Assembly (NCBI GenBank): GCA_030840885.1 | Contig: JAVEDQ010000234.1 | Coordinates: 1 to 5,373 of the forward strand | DNA length: 5,373 bases | Direction of reading: 5' to 3' | From: Frankiaceae bacterium | GTDB taxonomy: Bacteria; Actinomycetota; Actinomycetes; Frankiales; Frankiaceae | Part shown: positions 1 through 5,373 of the stretch, one piece after another | Layout of the letters: each line of letters begins with the position of its first letter | How positions within the stretch are numbered: position 1 is the stretch's first letter | The notes under the pieces: model-generated | Seen by the model: the letters and a program-made list of their open reading frames with translations, nothing else | The model's database searches: none | What the model was told of the DNA's origin: nothing | Made by a program: the position numbers and the translations under genes

Positions 1-1457
1 CACTGGCAGTTGCCGTGCCGCCCAGTGCCGACGGACAGCTCGCTCGCACTCCCGGAGTCCTCCAGCTGGCGCCCGACGCCCGGGCGCGTGTCCTCGGCGG
101 TGGCTCGCTCGACGGCGGGCCGGCCTCCGTGTACCGCAAGGTCGTCGGCGCCGACGACGCATCCGCCCGGGCGGGGGCGGACGGCAGCGGGATCGGAGTC
201 GCGGTGATCGACACCGGCATCGCCGACGTCCCCGACCTCGCCCGTCGGGTACAACCCGTGGTCGACGACAACGGCCGCGAGCAACGGTGCCTGAACCTTT
301 CCGGAGAACCGGACTGCAGGGACTCCTACGGGCACGGCACGTTCATCGCCGGGCTCATCGCCGGCGACGGTTCCTCCTCCGGCGGTGTGGTCCGCGGCGT
401 CGCGCCTGGAGCCCGTCTCACATCCGTCAAGGTGGCCGGCCGCGACGGGTCGACCGACGTGAGCACCATCCTCGCCGCCATCCAGTGGGCGGTGACCTAC
501 AAGGACCAGTACGGCCTCCGGGTGCTGAATCTGTCACTGGGGACCGACTCCTCGCAGAGCTATCGCGTCGACCCGCTGAACTTCGCCGTCGAGAAGGCCT
601 GGGCGGCGGGATTGGCGGTGGTGGTCGCCGCGGGCAACCTCGGACCGGACGCGGCGACGGTGACCAAGCCGGCCGACGACCCCTTCGTGATCTCCGTAGG
701 GGCGGTTGACGACCGCGGCACCGCCGGCCTCGGTGACGATCTCCTCCCCAACTTCTCCAGCCGCGGCCCGACGCTGGCCGACGGGCTCAGCAAGCCCGAT
801 CTGGTCGCGCCGGGTGGCCACCTGCTTTCGCTACGCGCTCCGGGCAGCACCATCGACACCCAGTTCCCCCCGACGAGCCCGGGCCCCTATCGGCGCGGCA
901 GCGGCACCTCGATGTCGGCAGCCGTGGTCTCCGGCGCGGTCGCGCTGATGCTGCAGATGGACCCGTCGCTCACACCCGACCGGCTCAAGTTCGCCCTGGC
1001 CGATACCGCGGCCGGCGCGGCGGACACGGACCCGCACGCTGTCGGCGCCGGAGTGCCCTCGGCCTACAGAGCGGTGACGTCGGCCGGCCCAGGGGTGGCC
1101 AATATCGGCGTCGCCCGGTCGAACGGGCTCGGCCGCCTGGACTTGAGTCGTGGGTCGGTCTCGGTCCAGGCCGACGGTCTGGTCGGGCTGCCGCTGGACG
1201 CGACGACAAGCGCGCAGCTGCTGCTGTGGCGGCCCACGGCCTACACGGCGTCCGCGTGGAGCGACGCCTCCTGGACGCGGTCCCCATTCGCCGACGTGAT
1301 GTGGCCCGGGACGACATGGGCCGAAGGCCGGAACTGGCAGGGCCGGAACTGGCAGGGCCGGAACTGGCAGGGTGCCACTTCCTACGACCAGCCGGAGGAC
1401 AGCGCCTCGTACGGACGCGGAGGTGACGGATCGGCATCGCTCGGCGCCTGGGACTGA
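1..1457 (+). CDS. Subtilisin-like (S8 family) serine protease with aromatic pentad-repeat tail, 5'-truncated by the window
   Basis: Predicted endopeptidase of the subtilase family, probably acting outside the cytoplasm. Numbering from the first in-window GTG (position 15; reading frame opens at 3), the catalytic Asp is D66 in AVIDTG, His is H107 in YGHGTF, the oxyanion Asn is N208 in VVVAAGN, and the nucleophile is S299 in GSGTSMSAAVVSGAVALM. These are in the normal family order and spacing, so the enzyme looks active. C92 and C101, the only cysteines, sit just before the His motif and could form a disulfide, which suits an exported protein. Residues 405-453 form a tail with an aromatic roughly every fifth position. 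The frame is open to the left edge (it reads LAVAV before the GTG, which could be the end of a signal peptide) and there is no ribosome binding site before the GTG, so the real start is probably upstream. The stop is five bases before the next gene. Family assignment is firm; the substrate is unknown. Confidence 0.93.
   Translation, partial: LAVAVPPSADGQLARTPGVLQLAPDARARVLGGGSLDGGPASVYRKVVGADDASARAGADGSGIGVAVIDTGIADVPDLARRVQPVVDDNGREQRCLNLSGEPDCRDSYGHGTFIAGLIAGDGSSSGGVVRGVAPGARLTSVKVAGRDGSTDVSTILAAIQWAVTYKDQYGLRVLNLSLGTDSSQSYRVDPLNFAVEKAWAAGLAVVVAAGNLGPDAATVTKPADDPFVISVGAVDDRGTAGLGDDLLPNFSSRGPTLADGLSKPDLVAPGGHLLSLRAPGSTIDTQFPPTSPGPYRRGSGTSMSAAVVSGAVALMLQMDPSLTPDRLKFALADTAAGAADTDPHAVGAGVPSAYRAVTSAGPGVANIGVARSNGLGRLDLSRGSVSVQADGLVGLPLDATTSAQLLLWRPTAYTASAWSDASWTRSPFADVMWPGTTWAEGRNWQGRNWQGRNWQGATSYDQPEDSASYGRGGDGSASLGAWD
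1326..1370 (+). repeat. Three perfect 15-bp tandem repeats encoding GRNWQ
   Basis: The unit ggccggaactggcag occurs three times head to tail without a single mismatch, encoding residues 438-452 of the protease as GRNWQ x3, and a further Gly codon begins a fourth unit. The unit length is a multiple of three, so gain or loss of copies keeps the frame. Perfect identity at DNA level suggests recent duplication or ongoing slippage within an older, degenerate pentad repeat. Confidence 0.95.
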
Positions 1458-1462
1458 CCCAG

Positions 1463-4400
1463 GTGTCCTTGCCGACGGACGGGCCGCTCCGGCGCGCCTT
1501 CGTGGCGCCTGTCGGCCTCGCGCTCGGTCTGGGGGCGGCGGCCGCGGGGCTGTCCGCCCTCGCCGTGTCTCTGGCGGGGCCATCCCGACCCGTCAGTCCT
1601 GCGGCTCTCGGCGCGCTGCTCGCGGTGCTGACCGTCGCCGGCGCGTTGCAGATCCAACTGCAGTACGCCGACGACGTGGACGCCAGTGACCTGTTCGACA
1701 TTGCGCTGGCGCCGGTGCTGTTCGTCCTCGCGCCGCCCGTCGCCGTCCTGCTCACGGTGATCGCCAAGGTGGTGTCCCAGGGCGTTCTGCGCGTGCCACC
1801 GGTGAAGGCGCTGTTCAACGTTGCGCAATGGGCGGCGGCAGCGGCTGCCGGCACGCTGGTGTTAGCCGTCAGCCGCGCTACTGGACACCCAACGGTGGCG
1901 GCCGAGTTGCTTCCTCTTGCGCTGGCGTTGGTCGCCGTCGCCGGGGTCAATCACCTCGCTGTCGTGGCCGTCCTGCGGCTCGTGGCAGGGAAGCGAACAC
2001 TGGACGAGACGCCGCGGGCCATCTCTGCCCCGCAGCCCGGCCGCCGTTGGCTCTACGCGGCAGCATTCGCGGTCAACGTGTGCTGCGGGCTGCTGCTCGC
2101 TGTCGCATACCGCGGCACCGCCTGGACGATCGTGCTCGCCTTCGTCCCCCTGGCGGTGCTGAACCGAGCGCAGCGCCTCGCCGCGGCGCGCGCCGCTGAC
2201 CTCGAGCGGATCGAGGAGTTGCGGGCCGCCAGCCGCGCGTTGCTTCTCGACGACCCACGAGATGCCCTCCCCACGTTCCTGGACCGGGTGCGGACCGGGC
2301 TCGGCGCCGCGGCCGTCGAGCTCGTGCTCGCCGATGACGACGGGGTGACCGTCCACCGCGTCGGTCCCGGCGACCCGTACCGGCGGTGGCGCTCCACACT
2401 GGACGGCGTATACGCGCCGTTGCTCGAGGCCGACGATGTCCTCCTCTTTCCGCCCGACCCGCTCGTGCCCGGGCTCGAGGCCTGGCTGAAAGGTCTGGGG
2501 CATCGGAACGTCCTCACCGCGCCGTGGCGCCGGCAAGGCGGACCTCGCGGAGTGCTGTGTGTCTTCGACCGCACCGGCCTCCGCGGCTTCGGTGCGAACC
2601 TGCGCCAGGTGTCCGAGGTGCTGGCCCGCGAGCTCGCCGGTGCGCTGGCACGGGCCGACCTGTTACGCCGCGTGGACAGCGAGCGTGCGCGCTTCGCGGC
2701 GCTGGTGCGCGGCAGCTCCGACCTCGTTCTGGTCGTAGACCCTAACGGGACGGTGCGTTATGCCAGCGAGGCCGCGCACCAGGTGGTGGCCCGCCGAGCC
2801 GACGAACTGATCGGCCGCCCGCTGAGTGCATTGTTCGCGGCACACCAGTCCGACGCCATCCGGTCCTGGATCACCTGCACCGCCGCAGACCCGGCGGCCA
2901 CCGTCCCCTTTGTTCTGGAGCTTCCCGTGCCCGGCCGACTGCCTCGGCAGATCGAGGCCATCAGCCGGAATCTGCTGGCCGACGTTGCCGTCGGCGGGAT
3001 TGTCGTCAACGCCCGGGACGTCACCGAGAGCCGCCGCGGGCAGGCGCTCCTGCAGCGTCAGGCGGAGGTCCTGGAGTTGATCGCCGCCGACGCGCCGCTG
3101 TGGGAGACCTTGCAGCTCGTCGCCGCGACCGTCGAGGAGCTCCTGCCCGCCACACACTGCGCGGTGCGCGTTGGTATGCAGCCCGCCGACGCCGACTGGC
3201 CGCCGGACACCGGGCCGGGCGGAGCGGCCAAGGACCGCTACGGCGCGCTGGCGCAGGCGCTGGGCGACACCCCCTGGCAGCACGCCGACGGGGCCGGTCG
3301 CGAGCCGTCCGGTCCGGTCGTCCTCGCCGATGTGGCCACCGACGACGGGCTACCTCGGCCGCTGCAACGGCGACTTCTCGATGTCGGCATCGGGGCCTGT
3401 TGGGTATGGCCGCTCGTCCTGCATGGCGACCAGCACGCCGACACGTCTCTCACAGTGTTCTTCGAAGGGGAGCGCCGGCCGCTCCCCTCCGAGCGCGGGC
3501 TGATGGACCTGGCCGCGCAGCTGGCCGCAAACGCCATCGGCCGCACGCAGGAGCGGCAGCGGCTCGCGTATCAGGCGACCCACGACGCGCTCACGGGACT
3601 CGCAAGCCGCGCGGTCTTGCGCAATCACGTCGAACTCGCCTTGGCCCGTATGCGACGTTCGGGAACGGCGGTGGCCGTCCTTTTCGTCGACCTCGACAAC
3701 TTCAAGATCATCAACGACAGCCTGGGGCACCACGTCGGGGACTCGCTGCTGCAGGAGATCAGCCGCCGCCTGCTCGCTCTGGTTCGGCCTGAGGACACGG
3801 TCGCCCGGCTCGGTGGGGACGAGTTCGTCGTCCTCTGTGGCGACATGCCGGGCGCTGATGAGGCTGATGCGGTCGCGCATCGGCTGCTGACCCTGCTCGC
3901 CGAGGCGGTGCGGGTGGACGGGCACGAGTTCTTCGTCACCGCCAGCCTCGGCATCGCGCTGGCGAGCGGATCCGAGCACTCTCCGGACCTGTTGGTCGAG
4001 AACGCGGACGCCGCGATGTACCGGGCGAAGGCCAAGGGCGGCAACCGCTACGAGGTGTTCGACGAGACCATGCGCACCGCCGCGGCGCGACGATTGTCCA
4101 TGCGGACCTCCCTGCGGCGGGCCCTGCATCGGCCCGACATCCGCGTCTTCTACCAGCCGACGGTGGACCTCGTCTCCGGGCGGCTGCGGGGCGTCGAGGC
4201 CCTGGTTCGGTGGCAGCACCCGTCCCGCGGATTGCTTCCGCCGTCGGAGTTCATCCCGCTGGCCGAGGAGACCGGCCTGATCGTGCCGCTCGGTGCACAC
4301 GTACTCGTCGAGTCGTGCCGCCAGGTGGCGCAGTGGCGGGCCCAGCATGGCAACGCACCGCTCGAGTTGTCCGTGAACCTGTCGCCGCGCCAGTTCGCCT

Positions 4401-4906
4401 CGGGAGACCTCGTCGATGTGGTCGAGAGAGCGTTGGGCGAGGCCGGGCTGGAGGCGGCATCGCTCGTCCTCGAGATCACCGAGACGTGCCTCATGGAGGA
4501 CGCCGTCGATATCCGCCACGCACTGGAGAGCCTGAAGAAGGTGGGCGTGCAGCTGGCGATCGACGACTTCGGCACCGGGTACTCGTCACTGGCCTACCTA
4601 CGGAACCTGCCGGTGGACACGCTCAAACTCGACCAGAGCTTCGTCCGCCACGTCGACCAGGACGGACCGGACCGCGCGATCGCCGAGATGGTGATGGGCC
4701 TCGGCAGAACGCTGGGACTCAGGACCGTCGCCGAAGGAATCGAAACCACTCCACAGCTGCAGACGATGCAGTCCCTGCGGTGCGACGTCGGACAAGGGTT
4801 CCTGCTAGGCCGACCCGTCCCGCCCGAGCAGCTCGATCCGCGCGAGATGACGCGCGGTGTTGTCGATCAGCAGGCTCCACCCCTCGCCCTGGACGTGCCC
4901 TCCTGA
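1463..4906 (+). CDS. Membrane-bound GAF-PAS-GAF-GGDEF-EAL protein, bifunctional diguanylate cyclase/c-di-GMP phosphodiesterase
   Basis: Predicted to make c-di-GMP from two GTP (GGDEF) and hydrolyse it to pGpG (EAL) at the inner face of the membrane. About seven hydrophobic segments span residues 14-235, with RR before the first. A short charged linker leads to a degenerate GAF-like domain (about 260-400), PAS (about 405-522), a second GAF (about 535-695), GGDEF (about 700-868) and EAL (about 880-1125). The GGDEF domain has DLDNFK with D743, N751, D760, the A-site GGDEF at 784-788 and the inhibitory RxxD (R775, D778). The EAL domain has FYQP, E912 of EAL, N972, E1004, D1034/D1035 of DDFGTG, K1055, E1091 and Q1111, so both sites look competent; net activity cannot be read from sequence. 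GTG 1463 is the first usable start after an in-frame stop at 1424-1426. Its ribosome binding site is weak, so coupling to the protease five bases upstream is likely. Codons 134 and 401 are the rare TTA. Confidence 0.95.
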   Translation: MSLPTDGPLRRAFVAPVGLALGLGAAAAGLSALAVSLAGPSRPVSPAALGALLAVLTVAGALQIQLQYADDVDASDLFDIALAPVLFVLAPPVAVLLTVIAKVVSQGVLRVPPVKALFNVAQWAAAAAAGTLVLAVSRATGHPTVAAELLPLALALVAVAGVNHLAVVAVLRLVAGKRTLDETPRAISAPQPGRRWLYAAAFAVNVCCGLLLAVAYRGTAWTIVLAFVPLAVLNRAQRLAAARAADLERIEELRAASRALLLDDPRDALPTFLDRVRTGLGAAAVELVLADDDGVTVHRVGPGDPYRRWRSTLDGVYAPLLEADDVLLFPPDPLVPGLEAWLKGLGHRNVLTAPWRRQGGPRGVLCVFDRTGLRGFGANLRQVSEVLARELAGALARADLLRRVDSERARFAALVRGSSDLVLVVDPNGTVRYASEAAHQVVARRADELIGRPLSALFAAHQSDAIRSWITCTAADPAATVPFVLELPVPGRLPRQIEAISRNLLADVAVGGIVVNARDVTESRRGQALLQRQAEVLELIAADAPLWETLQLVAATVEELLPATHCAVRVGMQPADADWPPDTGPGGAAKDRYGALAQALGDTPWQHADGAGREPSGPVVLADVATDDGLPRPLQRRLLDVGIGACWVWPLVLHGDQHADTSLTVFFEGERRPLPSERGLMDLAAQLAANAIGRTQERQRLAYQATHDALTGLASRAVLRNHVELALARMRRSGTAVAVLFVDLDNFKIINDSLGHHVGDSLLQEISRRLLALVRPEDTVARLGGDEFVVLCGDMPGADEADAVAHRLLTLLAEAVRVDGHEFFVTASLGIALASGSEHSPDLLVENADAAMYRAKAKGGNRYEVFDETMRTAAARRLSMRTSLRRALHRPDIRVFYQPTVDLVSGRLRGVEALVRWQHPSRGLLPPSEFIPLAEETGLIVPLGAHVLVESCRQVAQWRAQHGNAPLELSVNLSPRQFASGDLVDVVERALGEAGLEAASLVLEITETCLMEDAVDIRHALESLKKVGVQLAIDDFGTGYSSLAYLRNLPVDTLKLDQSFVRHVDQDGPDRAIAEMVMGLGRTLGLRTVAEGIETTPQLQTMQSLRCDVGQGFLLGRPVPPEQLDPREMTRGVVDQQAPPLALDVPS
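4838..4857. terminator. GC-only hairpin near the convergent gene ends; possible arsR terminator
   Basis: CCGCGCG and CGCGCGG form a perfect 7-bp stem with a 6-base loop (AGATGA). It lies inside the last codons of the GGDEF-EAL gene and about 60 bases beyond the arsR stop on the minus strand. The two genes converge with only 12 bases between their stop codons, so a terminator for either must lie inside the other gene. There is no T-run on either side, so this would be a U-less type at best. It could equally be a by-product of Arg/GC-rich codons. Confidence 0.25.
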
Positions 4907-4918
4907 CAGCTGCGCGCC

Positions 4919-5278
4919 TCAGACGGGCTGCGGGGTCGAGATGATGGCCGCCAGCGAGGCGAGTCGTTCCGGGACGGCGCGGTAGTAGGCCCAGGTGCCG
5001 CGCCGGCTGCGGGTCACCAGACCGGCGTCGAGCAGCACCTTCAGGTGGTGGCTCACCGTCGGTTGGGTCAACCCGACCGGGGCGGTCAGGTCGCAGACGC
5101 AGGCCTCGCCGTCCTCATGAGCCTGGATGAGCGACAGCAGGCGCAGCCGGGTGGGATCGGCCAGTGCCTTCAGGCAACCGGCCAACTCGGTGGCGGCGGC
5201 GGCGGAAATCGGCTCGCGTGCCAGCGGTGAGCAGCACGCGCTCTCGAGATCGGACGCCGCGGCCGGTGCCAAGGTCAT
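4919..5278 (-). CDS. arsR: ArsR/SmtB-family metal(loid)-responsive repressor, arsenite-sensor type
   Basis: A 119-residue winged-helix dimeric repressor, normal length for the family; it would leave its operator on binding metal(loid). The core runs from LKALADPTRLRLLSLI (about 36-51) through the recognition helix region GLTQPTVSHHLKVLLDAGLV (69-88) to the wing RSRRGTWAYYR (90-100). Cysteines are C15, C16, C35, C60 and C62. CVCDL (60-64) matches the arsenic-binding motif of E. coli-type ArsR, although the third Cys of that motif is Thr here. The N-terminal CC at 15-16 resembles the pair known from Corynebacterium ArsR1, so arsenite or antimonite is the most likely inducer; Cd/Pb/Zn sensing is less likely. 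The ATG at 5276-5278 has no well-spaced ribosome binding site but sits seven bases after a possible -10 box, suggesting a leaderless mRNA. It is convergent with the c-di-GMP gene and divergent from a gene that starts at the window's right edge. Confidence 0.93.
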   Translation of the reverse strand: MTLAPAAASDLESACCSPLAREPISAAAATELAGCLKALADPTRLRLLSLIQAHEDGEACVCDLTAPVGLTQPTVSHHLKVLLDAGLVTRSRRGTWAYYRAVPERLASLAAIISTPQPV

Positions 5279-5284
5279 GCCCTG

Positions 5285-5313
5285 AGTATGTCGTAAATAT
5301 TCACTCGCGTCTA
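5285..5313 (-). promoter_or_regulatory. Candidate arsR promoter (leaderless)
   Basis: On the minus strand TAGACG (5313-5308, 4/6 to TTGACA) is followed after 17 bases by CATACT (5290-5285, 4/6 to TATAAT). The predicted transcription start, seven bases after the -10 box, falls on the A of the arsR ATG, so the mRNA would have no 5' leader. This agrees with the missing ribosome binding site, and leaderless genes are common in actinomycetes. Prediction by eye only. Confidence 0.45.
5293..5304. promoter_or_regulatory. AT-rich near-palindrome, candidate ArsR operator
   Basis: GTGAATATTTAC on the minus strand is a 12-bp inverted repeat with one mismatched pair (10 of 12 positions symmetric), centred on AATATT. 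It stands out in this very GC-rich window, lies between the candidate -35 and -10 boxes of arsR, and resembles the AT-rich dyads bound by ArsR/SmtB repressors. Binding here would block RNA polymerase and give autoregulation. Operator function is inferred. Confidence 0.5.
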
Positions 5314-5315
5314 TG

Positions 5316-5344
5316 TTGACATCCGTCGATGCAACAGGCAGGGT
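5316..5344 (+). promoter_or_regulatory. Candidate divergent promoter with overlapping inverted repeat
   Basis: TTGACA (5316-5321) matches the -35 consensus exactly and is followed after 17 bases by CAGGGT (5339-5344), a weak -10 keeping the important A2 and T6. An imperfect inverted repeat, TTG-a-CATC-cgtc-GATG-CAA (5316-5334, one unpaired base), overlaps the -35 box and could be a second repressor site. The promoter faces away from arsR, as expected for a regulated resistance gene. Confidence 0.45.
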
Positions 5345-5353
5345 CCGGTCATC

Positions 5354-5373
5354 GAGGTTCGTCTATGTCTCGA
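5354..5373 (+). CDS. Probable start of a divergent gene (only three codons visible), preceded by its ribosome binding site
   Basis: GAGG at 5354-5357 is followed, after seven bases, by ATG at 5365, giving M-S-R before the window ends. The spacing suits a Shine-Dalgarno start and the candidate promoter at 5316-5344 points at it. By position, divergent from an arsenite-type arsR, it may encode an efflux permease, a reductase or another metal(loid) resistance protein, but nothing in the three codons identifies it. The coding part is 5365-5373; the interval given includes the ribosome binding site. Confidence 0.4.

Noticed and set aside
15..17. GTG as the real start of the protease
   Set aside because: There is no ribosome binding site before it, the frame is open to the window edge with hydrophobic codons that could end a signal peptide, and this start would leave no export signal. 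It is kept only as a numbering reference.
1326..1370. Tandem repeat as a CRISPR array, protein-binding iteron or assembly artefact
   Set aside because: The units are directly adjacent with no spacers, in frame, and continue a degenerate protein-level pentad on the left, so a coding repeat is the simplest reading.
1455..1465. Terminator or separate promoter between protease and c-di-GMP gene
   Set aside because: Only five bases separate stop and start, with no hairpin; there is no space for either.
1502..1504. Alternative GTG start (codon 14) for the GGDEF-EAL protein
   Set aside because: No ribosome binding site precedes it and it would remove the Arg pair before the first membrane segment; the GTG at 1463 fits coupling to the protease stop better.
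831..1950. Overlapping minus-strand open frames (250 and 321 codons) across the protease/c-di-GMP junction
   Set aside because: They are Arg/Pro/Ala/Ser-rich shadows of two well-supported plus-strand genes and carry no family motif.
1862..2574. Minus-strand open frames (224 and 173 codons) opposite the linker and first GAF-like region
   Set aside because: Shadow composition, no motif, and fully inside the coding frame on the other strand.
3350..4519. Long minus-strand open frame (389 codons) opposite the GGDEF-EAL gene
   Set aside because: It lies wholly antisense to clear GGDEF and EAL motifs, has low-complexity Arg/Gly/Gln-rich composition with no recognisable domain, and is the usual result of GC-biased third positions.

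Overview
The window is GC-rich throughout, with strong G/C preference at third codon positions, two GTG starts or candidate starts, and families typical of actinomycetes. This points to a high-GC Actinomycetota chromosome; I cannot fix the genus. It is packed with genes: three CDS are readable, and a fourth probably begins in the last nine bases.

Left part (1-1457, + strand): the 3' part of a probably exported subtilisin-family (S8) serine protease. The Asp/His/Ser triad and the oxyanion-hole Asn are present, and the only two cysteines could form a disulfide. The C-terminus is an unusual tail with an aromatic residue about every five positions, ending in three DNA-identical copies of the pentapeptide GRNWQ. 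The true start probably lies upstream of the window.

Middle part (1463-4906, + strand): five bases after the protease stop comes a 1147-residue membrane-bound c-di-GMP protein. It has about seven membrane segments, a GAF-like domain, PAS, a second GAF, GGDEF and EAL. All the key residues I can place in both catalytic domains are intact, including the inhibitory RxxD site. The spacing implies co-transcription and probably translational coupling with the protease, so the two may work together in a surface process controlled by second messenger.

Right part (4919-5373): convergent to that pair is an ArsR/SmtB-family repressor with the cysteine pattern of arsenite sensors (an N-terminal Cys-Cys pair plus a CVCDL motif). 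Its upstream region has back-to-back candidate promoters, an AT-rich 12-bp near-palindrome inside the arsR promoter spacer, and a second imperfect inverted repeat on the -35 box of a divergent promoter. That promoter would serve a gene starting at 5365 with a GAGG ribosome binding site. It is probably the regulated metal(loid) resistance gene, but it lies outside the window. This module looks unrelated in function to the protease/c-di-GMP pair and separated from it by a convergent boundary of only 12 bases.
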